A DNA stretch of 64,000 bases from Bacillota bacterium. GTDB taxonomy: Bacteria > Bacillota > Clostridia > Oscillospirales > Oscillospiraceae. The stretch covers positions 1-64,000 of the forward strand of contig JAETOJ010000010.1 of the NCBI GenBank assembly GCA_021768085.1. Direction: 5' to 3'. This document shows, one piece after another, positions 33,591-41,736 of the stretch (position 1 is its first letter; the number at the start of each line of letters is the position of its first letter). A model generated the notes under the pieces. The model worked only from the letters and a program-made list of their open reading frames with translations, was not told the origin of the DNA and did not search any database. Made by a program: the position numbers and the translations under genes.

Positions 33591-34820
33591 ATGACAGAGA
33601 TCATCAGCGTCCGGTTCCGGCCGGGCGGCAAGCAATATTACTTCGACCCCATGGGCCTTACCGTGGCCGAGGATCAGGGTGTGATCGTAGAGACGGGTAA
33701 GGGCCTGGAATACGGCACCTGTGTGCGCCGCAACGCCATGGTGGAGGACGAGGCGGTGGTGCAGCCCCTGCGCCCAGTGGTGCGGCTGGCCACTGAAAAG
33801 GACGAGAAGCAGGTGCGGGACAACCGGAGCCGAGAGAAGGAGGCCCTGCGGGTGTGCCAGCAGCTGGTGGAGCGCCACGGGCTGGACATGAAGTTGGTGC
33901 AGGTGGAGTACAGCTTCGACGGCGGCAAGATCATCTTTTTCTTCACCTCCGACGGGCGGGTGGACTTCCGGGCCCTGGTGAAGGATCTGGCGGGCATCTT
34001 CCGGGCCCGCATCGAGCTGCGGCAGATCGGCGTGCGGGACGAGGCCAGGATGCTGGGGGGCTTCGGCATCTGCGGCAAGCCCTTCTGCTGCTCCCAGTTC
34101 CTCAACGAGTTCCAGCCCGTGTCCATCAAGATGGCCAAGACCCAGAACCTGTCCCTGAACCCCACCAAGATCTCGGGCACCTGCGGGCGGCTGATGTGCT
34201 GCCTCAAGTACGAGCAGGGGGCCTATGAGGATGCGGTGAAGCGGTGCCCCAAGCAGGAGTCCTTCGTGGAGTGCCCCGACGGGGTGGGGACGGTGGCCAC
34301 CGTCAACGTGCTGAAGGAGCAGGTGAAGGTGCGACTGGAGGACGCCACCGACCAGCCCCCCAAGCCCTACCTCACCAGCGAGATCCGGGTGGTGCGCTCT
34401 GGTAAAGGCAAACGGCCCGAGGGCTACACCGCCCCCCCCAGGGCGGAGCTGGAGCAGCTGCGCACCGAGGAGGGGGAGCGGATCCGCTCCGGCAGGAAGG
34501 CAGGGGAGGCCCCCGCCGACCTGGGGGAGGTGCTGGATCGCTACCTGGGGGACAGCAGCCAGCGGCAGTCCGGGGGGCAGCGCCCCAACGGCCGCAAGAG
34601 CCGGGGCGGCGGACAGGGCCAGCCCCAGCCCAAGACCCAGCAACCCAAGCAAGCCCAGCCCCACCAGAAGCCCTCGCCCAAGAAGGAGATCCAGCCCGCC
34701 GGAGCCCAGCCCGGAGAGGCCAAGGGCGGCCAGGCTCAGGGCCAGGGACAAAACCACAAGCGCCGCTACCGTCCCCACCACCGGCGCAAATCCGGCGGCG
34801 GGCAGGGCGCACAGCAGTGA
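33591..34820 (+). CDS. ricT: RicT/YaaT PSP1-domain protein
   Basis: 409 residues. The PSP1 domain (about 60-210) has the conserved cysteines C161, C166, C167 and C198, C203, C204 in FGICGKPFCCSQFL and TCGRLMCCLKYE. In Bacillus RicT, with RicA and RicF, forms an iron-sulfur complex that activates RNase Y and the phosphorelay to Spo0A. The C-terminal 120 residues are a Gln/Gly/Pro/Lys-rich disordered tail, longer than in Bacillus. Follows holB after the REP-like repeat. Confidence 0.92.
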   Translation: MTEIISVRFRPGGKQYYFDPMGLTVAEDQGVIVETGKGLEYGTCVRRNAMVEDEAVVQPLRPVVRLATEKDEKQVRDNRSREKEALRVCQQLVERHGLDMKLVQVEYSFDGGKIIFFFTSDGRVDFRALVKDLAGIFRARIELRQIGVRDEARMLGGFGICGKPFCCSQFLNEFQPVSIKMAKTQNLSLNPTKISGTCGRLMCCLKYEQGAYEDAVKRCPKQESFVECPDGVGTVATVNVLKEQVKVRLEDATDQPPKPYLTSEIRVVRSGKGKRPEGYTAPPRAELEQLRTEEGERIRSGRKAGEAPADLGEVLDRYLGDSSQRQSGGQRPNGRKSRGGGQGQPQPKTQQPKQAQPHQKPSPKKEIQPAGAQPGEAKGGQAQGQGQNHKRRYRPHHRRKSGGGQGAQQ

Positions 34821-34825
34821 GAGCA

Positions 34826-34853
34826 GGCCCCCGGCAGAGTGCCGGGGGCCTTT
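34826..34853 (+). terminator. Terminator after ricT
   Basis: GGCCCCCGGC (34826-34835) pairs with GCCGGGGGCC (34841-34850), followed by TTT. Confidence 0.8.
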
Positions 34854-34872
34854 GCGAATTTTTCCCGGAAAA

Positions 34873-34907
34873 TGCAACCATTTCCCCCGGCCGGGGGTAT
34901 TATAAAT
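34873..34907 (+). promoter_or_regulatory. Possible promoter of ECF sigma-serpin operon
   Basis: TGCAACC (34873-34879) resembles the -35 of many ECF promoters. It is followed, across a GC palindrome, by TATTATAAAT (34898-34907). Autoregulation by the sigma factor is inferred, not shown. Confidence 0.35.
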
Positions 34908-34963
34908 GACAGGAAGAAGTCCGCGCCACGGCCGGGGCGCGGATCCGGAAAGGAGGCGCGTCC

Positions 34964-35440
34964 ATGGCACTGACGGAGGAACAGCGCACCCAGATTGTCA
35001 ACCGCTGGGGAGATATGGTTTACAGGCTTGCCCTGGCCCGCACCGCCAACGTCCCCGATGCGGAGGACGTGTTCCAGGAGGTCTTTCTGCGCTACTTTCG
35101 CCATGAGGACAAGTTCCACAACGACGAGTACCGCAAGGCGTGGCTCATCCGCTGCACGGTGAACCGGGCCAAAAGCCTCACCTCGTCCCCGTGGCGCAAG
35201 CGCATCGTGCCCCTGGAGACCGCCGAGGAGGTGGGGGTGGAGGACGACTACCGTGAGGTGTACAGCGCGGTGCTCTCCCTGCCTGCCAAGTACCGGGCTG
35301 TCATCCATCTGCATTACTTTGAGGGGCTGTCCGTGTCCGAGATGGCCCAGACGCTCCAACTGCCGGAGGGCACCGTCAAGTCCCAGCTCAGCCGGGGCCG
35401 AGCCCTCCTGCGGGATATGCTTGAGGAGGTGGCGCTATGA
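34964..35440 (+). CDS. ECF-type RNA polymerase sigma factor
   Basis: 158 residues. Sigma region 2 has DMVYRLALARTANVPDAEDV followed by FQEVFLRYFRH; region 4 has LPAKYRAVIHLHYFEGLSVS followed by EMAQTLQLPEGTVKSQLSRG. No other domain, so a classical group IV sigma factor. AAAGGAGG lies 9 nt before ATG 34964. The stop overlaps the start of the membrane serpin gene by 4 bp (ATGA), the arrangement expected of a sigma factor and its membrane-bound regulator. Confidence 0.92.
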   Translation: MALTEEQRTQIVNRWGDMVYRLALARTANVPDAEDVFQEVFLRYFRHEDKFHNDEYRKAWLIRCTVNRAKSLTSSPWRKRIVPLETAEEVGVEDDYREVYSAVLSLPAKYRAVIHLHYFEGLSVSEMAQTLQLPEGTVKSQLSRGRALLRDMLEEVAL

Positions 35441-37002
35441 ATCGCTACAAAAAGGCAAACGAGGGCATTCATGCCCCGGAGGACGTAAAGGAAAAGGCCG
35501 TCCGGCCCCAGGGCAGGCGGGGCGGCTACACCCGCTGGGCCGGGGCGGTGGCGGCCATGCTGGCGGTGGTGCTGATCGGAGGGATCGCCGTGTATTCCGG
35601 GAACCGGCCCACGGTGGATCAGCCCACCCCCTACTCCCAGGACGGCCCCGGTCATCAGGGCCGCAGCGTGGGTGCACCCGCCCAGGCCACCGCTCTGGGG
35701 GTGGCCCAGTACCCGGACATACACCCCTATCCCCGGCAGGACGACTATTTTGACAACGATACCTCATACAGCAGCGACAAGTACGACCGCGATATGAAGG
35801 CGTGGCGGACGGATATGGAGGCCCTTCGCACTGGCACGGACTACACCGGGCTGATGGACGAGTTCCTGTCCCGCTCCACCGCCCAGTTCCTCGCCGGGGC
35901 CGGGGAGGATAACCGGGTCTACTCCCCCCTCAACGTCTACATGGCCCTGTCCATGCTGGCGGAGGCCGCCGGGGACAACTCCCGGGCGCAGATCCTGAAC
36001 CTCTTGCAAGTGGACTCCATCGAGGCCCTGCGGGAGCGGGCCAACGCCCTGTGGCGGGACAACTACCGGGACGACGGCACCGTGACCTCCATCCTGGGCA
36101 ACTCCCTGTGGCTGCGGGACGGCATGACCTACAGCCAGGAGGTGCTGAACACCCTGGCCCGGGACTATTACGCCTCCTCCTTCTCCGGCAAAATGGGGAC
36201 CGAGGAATACAACCAGGCCCTGCGGGACTGGATCAACGAGCAGACCAACGGCCTGCTGGCGGAGCAGGCGGAGGGCCTGGAGATGAGCGCCGACACGGTG
36301 CTGGCCCTGGCCTCCACCCTCTACTTCAAGGCCGCCTGGGGCAGCGAGTTCAACCCGGAGAACACCGAGACGGATACCTTCCACGCCCTGTCCGGCGACG
36401 TGGACACGGAGTTCATGCACAAGACCATGGAGGGCACCTACTACTGGGGGGAGCACTTCGCCGCCGTGAAGCTGAGCTTCCAGGAGGGCGGCGACCTGTG
36501 GCTGATTCTCCCCGACGAGGGGTATGCCGTGGACAAGCTGCTGGAGAGCGGTGAGGCCATGGACTTCCTGCTCCACGACAAGCGCGGCCGGTGGGACGAG
36601 AAGGCCCAGGAAACCGTGGGCGCGTGGCCTGGGCAGAAGTTCCTCGATATCAACCTGTCCATGCCCAAATTTGACGTATCCTCCGATCTGGATCTCATCG
36701 AGGGCCTGAAAAAGCTGGGCGTCACCGATGTGTTCGATCCCGGTGTGTCCAACTTTGACCCCCTGGAGGCGTCCACGGTTGACCCGCTGTATATCTCCCA
36801 GGTTCAGCATGCCGCCCGGGTGAAGGTAGACGAGGAGGGCTGCGAGGCGGCGGCCTTCACCGTCATGATCATGAAGACCATGGCTATGGCGCCCCCGAAC
36901 GAGGAAGTGGACTTTATCCTGGATCGCCCCTTCCTGTTCGCCGTCACCGGGGATTCCGGTCTGCCCCTGTTCACCGGCGTGGTGAACCAGCCCAACGGAT
37001 AG
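35437..37002 (+). CDS. Membrane-anchored serpin, possible anti-sigma sensor
   Basis: 521 residues. Residues 1-30 are cytosolic and include RYKKANEGIHAPEDVKEKAV, similar to the short N-termini of clostridial anti-sigma proteins. A single membrane helix (about 34-54) and a Pro/Ser linker follow, then a full serpin domain (about 130-520). The serpin has the breach/shutter features FLSRSTAQFLAGAG, ASTLYFKAAWGSEF and the signature FILDRPFLFAV. The reactive loop has the inhibitory hinge GCEAAAFT (G468-T475), and by the usual 17-residue spacing the scissile bond is Met482-Ala483, as for elastase-type targets. Gut Clostridia serpins (siropins) inhibit host elastases. The anti-sigma role is inferred from the overlap with the sigma gene. 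Confidence 0.85.
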   Translation: MNRYKKANEGIHAPEDVKEKAVRPQGRRGGYTRWAGAVAAMLAVVLIGGIAVYSGNRPTVDQPTPYSQDGPGHQGRSVGAPAQATALGVAQYPDIHPYPRQDDYFDNDTSYSSDKYDRDMKAWRTDMEALRTGTDYTGLMDEFLSRSTAQFLAGAGEDNRVYSPLNVYMALSMLAEAAGDNSRAQILNLLQVDSIEALRERANALWRDNYRDDGTVTSILGNSLWLRDGMTYSQEVLNTLARDYYASSFSGKMGTEEYNQALRDWINEQTNGLLAEQAEGLEMSADTVLALASTLYFKAAWGSEFNPENTETDTFHALSGDVDTEFMHKTMEGTYYWGEHFAAVKLSFQEGGDLWLILPDEGYAVDKLLESGEAMDFLLHDKRGRWDEKAQETVGAWPGQKFLDINLSMPKFDVSSDLDLIEGLKKLGVTDVFDPGVSNFDPLEASTVDPLYISQVQHAARVKVDEEGCEAAAFTVMIMKTMAMAPPNEEVDFILDRPFLFAVTGDSGLPLFTGVVNQPNG

Positions 37003-37010
37003 CGCGGCAA

Positions 37011-37046
37011 AGGCCCTCCCTGCAAACGGGGAGGGCCTGCCTTTTT
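37011..37046 (+). terminator. Terminator after serpin gene
   Basis: AGGCCCTCCC (37011-37020) pairs with GGGAGGGCCT (37029-37038), followed by GCC and a T-run. Confidence 0.85.
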
Positions 37047-37129
37047 TCGTTGGAAAAAAGAGAGGACAGGCGGGGAAAAACGCGGTATACTGTCCCTGCT
37101 GTACAGCAAACGCAAAGGAGCGAGGCAAT

Positions 37130-37969
37130 ATGGAATGGATCGACAGGCTCAACCGGGCCATGGACTACGTGGAAAGCCACCTGGAGGAACCGGACTGGCA
37201 GGAGGCGGCGGGCATCGCCTGCTGCTCCCCCTACCACTTTCAGCGGATGTTCGCCCTGCTGGCGGGGGTATCCCTGTCGGAGTACGTCCGCCGGCGGAGA
37301 ATGTCCAGGGCGGCGGCGGATCTACAGAGCGGGGAGCGGATCTTGGACGTGGCGCTGAAGTATGGCTACAGCTCGCCCACCGCCTTCAACCGGGCCTTCC
37401 AGGCCGTCCACGGCCTGCCCCCGTCCCAGGCCAAAAAGCCGGGGGTGAGACTGAAAAGCTATCCGCCCCTGCGCTTCGCCATCACGGTACAAGGAGTGGA
37501 AGAAATGGAGTATCGCATTGAAACGAAGGACGCCTTCCGCATTGTGGGGATCTCGGCGCCTCTGGGCCCGGACATGGAGGAAAACTTCCGGAACGTGCCC
37601 CAGCTCTGGGGGCGGGCGGCGGCGGACGGCACCATCCCCCGGCTGGCCGCGCTGATGGACGGCCAACCCAAGGGCCTGCTGGGCGTGTGCGGCGGAAAGG
37701 ACAACTCCCGATATTTTATCGCGGCGGCGTCCTCCGCCCCGGCGGCAGACGGGCTGGAGGAGTACACGATCCCCGCCCTCACCTGGGCGATGTTCCCCGG
37801 CGATGGGGACGGCGCCCAGGCCATCCAGCGGCTCCAGCGGCGGGTGGTCACCGAGTGGCTGCCCACCTCCGGCTATGAGTACGCCGAGGGGCCAGATGTG
37901 GAGGTCTATCTGAACCCGGAGTGCACCAAATTTGAGGTGTGGATCCCGGTGGTCAAGGCAAAGCAGTAA
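37130..37969 (+). CDS. AraC-family regulator with GyrI-like effector domain
   Basis: 279 residues. Two helix-turn-helix motifs at the N-terminus (about 8-105: DWQEAAGIACCSPYHFQRMF and ILDVALKYGYSSPTAFNRAF). A GyrI-like/SOUL small-molecule-binding domain follows (about 125-275, with VEEMEYRIETKDAFRIVGIS and the C-terminal KFEVWIPV). This is the Rob/SoxS-like layout used to sense toxic or lipophilic compounds and activate export or resistance genes. No obvious target gene is adjacent. Confidence 0.88.
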   Translation: MEWIDRLNRAMDYVESHLEEPDWQEAAGIACCSPYHFQRMFALLAGVSLSEYVRRRRMSRAAADLQSGERILDVALKYGYSSPTAFNRAFQAVHGLPPSQAKKPGVRLKSYPPLRFAITVQGVEEMEYRIETKDAFRIVGISAPLGPDMEENFRNVPQLWGRAAADGTIPRLAALMDGQPKGLLGVCGGKDNSRYFIAAASSAPAADGLEEYTIPALTWAMFPGDGDGAQAIQRLQRRVVTEWLPTSGYEYAEGPDVEVYLNPECTKFEVWIPVVKAKQ

Positions 37970-37974
37970 AGAAA

Positions 37975-38008
37975 GGTTCCCTCTCCTGTGTGGAGAGGGA
38001 ACCTTTTT
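37975..38008. terminator. Convergent terminator araC-like / ileS
   Basis: Perfect 12-bp stem (37975-37986 with 37992-38003), followed on the plus strand by TTTTT. ileS arrives from the other side. Confidence 0.88.
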
Positions 38009-38014
38009 ATGGGG

Positions 38015-40795
38015 TTATTCGCCCAGCACCTTGGCGCAGCGGTCGCACAGCTCGGCATGGTGGCCGGGTGTGCCGATCAATGCGTCGTGGTTCCAGCACC
38101 GGGGGCATTTGGGAGCCTCGGACAGCTTGACGGAAGCGGACACGGCCCCGCCCTGCTCCACCGCCACCTTGGACACAATGAACAGGGTGGCCAGGTCAGC
38201 CTCGTTGAAGCCAAACAGGAACGCGCCCTTCTCTCGGGCGGCGAAGGTTTCCGCGTCCAGCGTCAGGGTAACCTCCGCGTCCTGGTTCTTCTTGACCTGA
38301 TCCTTGGCATCCTCCAGGGCCTTGAGCACTACGTCACGCACGCCCAGCAGATCCTCCCAACGCTTGGCCTCGTCCTCGCTCAGCACCAGCTTGGGGTCGT
38401 AGTCCGGAATGTCGTTGAACAGCACGCACTCGGGGTCGTCCCCGGCCCGGTGGGGCATAGCCGTCCAGATCTCCTGGCTGGTGAAGGCCAGGATGGGGGC
38501 CAGCATCCGGGTCATGCCGTCCAGGATCCGGTACAGGGCGGACTGGGCGGAGGCCCGGCCCGCAACCTCCCCGCAGTACAGCCGATCCTTGATGATGTCC
38601 AGGTAGAAGTTGGACATCTCCACCACGCAGAAGTTGTAAATCGCGCGGTAGACGGTGTGGAACTCGTAGGCATCGTACCCGGCCCGCACGTCCTTCACCA
38701 AGTCGTTGAATGCGGCCACAGCCCAGCGATCCAGATAGAACATATCGTTGAAGGCCACCGCCTGGTCGGGGTCAAAGCCGTCCAGGTTGCCCAGCATATA
38801 CCGGGCGGTGTTGCGGATCTTCAGGTATGCCTGGGAGAGCTGCTTCATCAGCTCCGGGGAGATGCGCATATCCTGGGTATAGTCTGCGGAGGAGGCCCAC
38901 AGACGGAGCATATCCGCGCCGTAGTCCTTGATCACCTCATCGGGGGAGACGGCGTTGCCCAGGGACTTGTGCATGGCCTTGCCCTCGCCGTCCACCGTCC
39001 AGCCGTGGGTGATGATCTGCTTGTAGGGGGCCACGCCGTTGCAGGCGATGGAGGTGAGCATGGAGGACTGGAACCAGCCCCGGTACTGGTCGCCCCCCTC
39101 CAGATACACGTCGGCGGGATAGTGGAGGTTGGGCCGCTGATCCGCCACGGCGGCCCAGGTGGAGCCGGAGTCGAACCACACATCCATGATGTCGTTCTCC
39201 TTGGAGAACTGGTTCTTGCCGCACTTGGGGCACTGGAAGCCGGCGGGGACAAGCTCCCCGGCGGCCTTCTCAAACCAGATGTTGGAGCCGTGCTCGCGGA
39301 ACAGCTCCGCCACATGGGAAATCGTCTCGGGGGTGACGATGGCCTCGCCGCAGCAGTCGCAGTAAAACACCGGGATGGGCACGCCCCACACCCGCTGCCG
39401 GGAGATACACCAGTCATTGCGCTCGGTGATCATGGACACCATGCGGTCCTTGCCCCAGGCGGGATGCCAGGAGATGGCGTCGCAGGCCTTGACGGCCTGA
39501 TCCTTGATGGCGTCCACGGAGCAGAACCACTGCTCGGTGGCCCGGTAGATGATGGGGTTCTTGCACCGCCAGCAGTGGGGGTAGGAGTGGGTGATGCTCG
39601 CCTTGGCCAGCAGGAAGCCCTCCGCCTCCAGGTCGGCCACCACCATGTCGTTGCCCTTGGCGTAGAACTGGCCGTTGTAGCGGGCGTCGGTCATGACGCC
39701 CTTGGCGTTCACCGGCACGGGCACACCGATATGGGTCAGCCCCGCGTCGTCGTACCGCTTGCACACGTCGAAGTCCTCCGCGCCGAAGCCGGGGGCGGTG
39801 TGGACGCAGCCGGTGCCCGCGTCCAGGGTCACGTGGTCGCCGTTCAAGATCACGCTGTCCTGATCCAGCAGGGGGTGCTTGGCCACCATCAGCTCGAAGT
39901 CCGAGCCCTTCAGGGTGGCCAGCACCTTGCAGGCGGCGAAGTCGATGCCCGCCTGCTTGCATACGCCCTCGGCCAGCTCCTTGGCCAGCACGTACACCTC
40001 CCCGTTGGGGGCCTGGAGCAGCACGTAGTCAAACTCCGCGTTCATGGAGATGGCGGTGTTGCCCGGGATCGTCCAGGGGGTGGTGGTCCAGATCACGAAG
40101 TACAGCTTGCTGAGGTCGCAGTACTGCCCCAGCTTGCCCTTATCGTCCTTCACCGGGAACTTGACGAAGATGGTGGTGCAGGGGTCGTCCTGGTAGTCGA
40201 TCTCCGCCTCCGCCAGGGCGGTCTGGTCGTGGGGACACCAGTAGACGGACTTCATGCCCTTGTAGATCAGGCCCTTCTCCGCCATCTTGCCGAAAACCTC
40301 AATCTGCTTGGCCTCGAACTCGGGCAGCAGGGTGATATAGGGGTTCTCCCACTCGCCCAGCACGCCTAAACGCTGGAACTGCTCTGTCATCCGGCCCACG
40401 TACTGGGTGGCGAACTGGCGGCACTTGTCACGGAACTCGGAGATGCTCATCTCCTCCCGCTTGACGCTCTTGTCCTTGAGCACGGCGGTTTCGATGGGCA
40501 GGCCATGGGTGTCCCAGCCGGGGACGTAGGGGGCGCAGAAGCCCGTCATGTTCTTGTACTTGACGATGATATCCTTCAGGATCTTGTTCATGGCGGTGCC
40601 GATGTGGATGTTGCCGTTGGCATACGGGGGGCCGTCGTGGAGGACGAAGCGGGGCTTGCCGTTGTTTTTCTCCATCAGCTTTTTGTAGGTGATCCTGGCC
40701 CACTCCGGGTTGAGCAGCTCCGGCTCCCGGCGGGGCAACCCCGCCCGCATGGGGAAGTCTGTCTTGGGAAGGTGGACGGTCTTGTTGTAGTCCAT
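38015..40795 (-). CDS. ileS: Isoleucyl-tRNA synthetase
   Basis: 926 residues, the bacterial type. HIGH motif in [16 protein letters not shown] (about 57-72); editing (CP1) domain with [16 protein letters not shown]; tryptophan-rich catalytic segments; KMSKS variant in [10 protein letters not shown]; anticodon-binding domain; C-terminal zinc knuckle CPRCWN ... CDRC. Charges tRNA-Ile. The gene is preceded by a 69-codon XRE gene on the same strand, and an isoleucine T-box leader lies about 580 bp upstream of ileS, beyond a divergent small gene. This separation of leader and gene is unusual. Confidence 0.96.
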   Translation of the reverse strand: MDYNKTVHLPKTDFPMRAGLPRREPELLNPEWARITYKKLMEKNNGKPRFVLHDGPPYANGNIHIGTAMNKILKDIIVKYKNMTGFCAPYVPGWDTHGLPIETAVLKDKSVKREEMSISEFRDKCRQFATQYVGRMTEQFQRLGVLGEWENPYITLLPEFEAKQIEVFGKMAEKGLIYKGMKSVYWCPHDQTALAEAEIDYQDDPCTTIFVKFPVKDDKGKLGQYCDLSKLYFVIWTTTPWTIPGNTAISMNAEFDYVLLQAPNGEVYVLAKELAEGVCKQAGIDFAACKVLATLKGSDFELMVAKHPLLDQDSVILNGDHVTLDAGTGCVHTAPGFGAEDFDVCKRYDDAGLTHIGVPVPVNAKGVMTDARYNGQFYAKGNDMVVADLEAEGFLLAKASITHSYPHCWRCKNPIIYRATEQWFCSVDAIKDQAVKACDAISWHPAWGKDRMVSMITERNDWCISRQRVWGVPIPVFYCDCCGEAIVTPETISHVAELFREHGSNIWFEKAAGELVPAGFQCPKCGKNQFSKENDIMDVWFDSGSTWAAVADQRPNLHYPADVYLEGGDQYRGWFQSSMLTSIACNGVAPYKQIITHGWTVDGEGKAMHKSLGNAVSPDEVIKDYGADMLRLWASSADYTQDMRISPELMKQLSQAYLKIRNTARYMLGNLDGFDPDQAVAFNDMFYLDRWAVAAFNDLVKDVRAGYDAYEFHTVYRAIYNFCVVEMSNFYLDIIKDRLYCGEVAGRASAQSALYRILDGMTRMLAPILAFTSQEIWTAMPHRAGDDPECVLFNDIPDYDPKLVLSEDEAKRWEDLLGVRDVVLKALEDAKDQVKKNQDAEVTLTLDAETFAAREKGAFLFGFNEADLATLFIVSKVAVEQGGAVSASVKLSEAPKCPRCWNHDALIGTPGHHAELCDRCAKVLGE

Positions 40796-40825
40796 ATTGG
40801 GATTCCTCCTAAATAGAATATCATG

Positions 40826-41035
40826 TTATTTGCGGGTATCGCTCCGGCCCAGCAGGTAATCGGTGGTGACGTCATAATAATCCGCCATCCGGCACAGCAC
40901 GGCAAGGGTTGGATCACGCATACCCAGCTCATACCGGCAATAGGTCGTTATTGCAATGTCTAATTCGACTGCAATATCTTCCTGCCGCAAATTTCGCTCT
41001 TTTCGTAATTCTTTCATTCTTCCTCTTAAATTCAT
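40826..41035 (-). CDS. Small XRE-family repressor (cassette copy 1)
   Basis: 69 residues, a single helix-turn-helix: RMKELRKERNLRQEDIAVEL followed by DIAITTYCRYELG, ending TTDYLLGRSD. It is a paralogue of the repressor at 44620-44832 (shared pattern TY..YE.G.R.P, then AD..D.TTDYLLGR.D). AAGAGG precedes ATG 41035; the longer frame to 41053 has no such site. It is divergent from a small gene, with two operator-like palindromes between them, and ends 30 bp before ileS. It can be cotranscribed with ileS when the T-box is read through. Confidence 0.85.
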   Translation of the reverse strand: MNLRGRMKELRKERNLRQEDIAVELDIAITTYCRYELGMRDPTLAVLCRMADYYDVTTDYLLGRSDTRK

Positions 41036-41046
41036 AATAAAACCTC

Positions 41047-41094
41047 TTGACATTACCGTTCGGTTATATTACAATAGACCTAACCAAACGGTAA
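41047..41094. promoter_or_regulatory. Face-to-face promoters and twin operators, cassette 1
   Basis: Plus strand: TTGACA (41047-41052), 17 bp, TACAAT (41070-41075), driving the small-protein gene. Minus strand: TTACCG (41089-41094), 17 bp, TAATAT (41066-41071), driving the repressor. Two related palindromes are embedded: TTACCGTTCGGTTA (41053-41066) in the spacer of the plus promoter, and TAACCAAACGGTAA (41081-41094) over the -35 of the minus promoter. They are inverted copies of each other with one mismatch. Binding by the XRE protein is inferred. Confidence 0.7.
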
Positions 41095-41117
41095 GATTTT
41101 GTGAAGGGGACAATGTC

Positions 41118-41375
41118 ATGGAAGATATTCTCGATATGCTGATGCAGGAGATAGAGCGGAATTCATCCTCCTGTTTTCGCACGCGGCCGGAATACCGCCA
41201 AAAGCAGTTTCAGGCGTTGCTACATAGGAATTGGCTGGAAGAACACCTGGGCGAGGAAGAAATGAAACATTTGGAGCAAATGCAGAACGCGGACATCAGC
41301 GCCGCCGCATTGGAACACGAGGCCCTAATCCGCACCGCCCTGGCCGTGGGCATCCGCCTGACGCTCCCCGGCTAA
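41118..41375 (+). CDS. Small helical protein (DUF6809-like, cassette copy 1)
   Basis: 85 residues, probably three helices: MEDILDMLMQEIERN, RTRPEYRQKQFQALLHRNWL and an Ala-rich end with RTALAVGIRLTLPG. It follows the general plan of DUF6809 proteins, which have no known function, and is related in layout to the gene at 44928-45188. AAGGGG lies 9 nt before the ATG. Its stop codon is 2 bp from the U-tract of the T-box terminator on the opposite strand, so T-box readthrough RNA is antisense to the whole gene. Confidence 0.65.
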   Translation: MEDILDMLMQEIERNSSSCFRTRPEYRQKQFQALLHRNWLEEHLGEEEMKHLEQMQNADISAAALEHEALIRTALAVGIRLTLPG

Positions 41376-41377
41376 CG

Positions 41378-41662
41378 AAAAACGCCCCTGCCCCCAAACG
41401 GAGACAAAGGCGCAAACCCCTGCGGTACCACTCCCATTCCGCGCAATGCGCGGCACTCGCGTGCGCTGTAACGGGCACACCCGGCGGAGCCTACTGACCG
41501 CGCGGGGGCGCGGCGTTCGATCCGCGGCTCACAGGGGATCTTCGCCGGGGCCGCCCCGCCGCCCTCGCACCGTGCGGGCGGCTCTCTGGGAGGAGACTTG
41601 CCGGTTACTCGTCCTGCTCACAGCCTTATGAGATAGCGCCCGCCCCGTCAAGGAGCGGACGC
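41378..41662 (-). ncRNA. T-box leader, isoleucine specifier (AUC)
   Basis: The minus strand holds a full T-box: stem I region with GCAGGACGAGTAACC (41604-41617) and AGAGAG (41582-41587), specifier loop in GCGAAGATCCCCTGTGAG with codon AUC (isoleucine), and the T-box sequence GGGAGTGGTACCGCA (41421-41435) that pairs with the tRNA acceptor end. An intrinsic terminator follows (41383-41413, then TTTTT at 41378-41382). Uncharged tRNA-Ile would favour the antiterminator. The gene that fits this specifier is ileS, 580 bp downstream. Confidence 0.88.
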
Positions 41663-41669
41663 TATTTAT

Positions 41670-41696
41670 ATTATAGGCGAATCGCAAATTTGTCAA
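41670..41696 (-). promoter_or_regulatory. Promoter of T-box leader
   Basis: TTGACA (41691-41696) and TATAAT (41670-41675) on the minus strand, 15 bp apart, slightly short; TAATAT two bases further on would give 17. Confidence 0.6.
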
Positions 41697-41736
41697 CCAC
41701 TTTCCGCGGAAAAACTCCACAAAAAGCGGCGGCGGC

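Noticed and set aside
37988-40369. 793-codon open frame antisense to ileS
   Set aside because: Lies inside ileS on the opposite strand, with His/Gly/Val-rich shadow composition.
41118-41662. T-box as regulator of the small gene at 41118
   Set aside because: The T-box is on the opposite strand, and its AUC specifier fits ileS.
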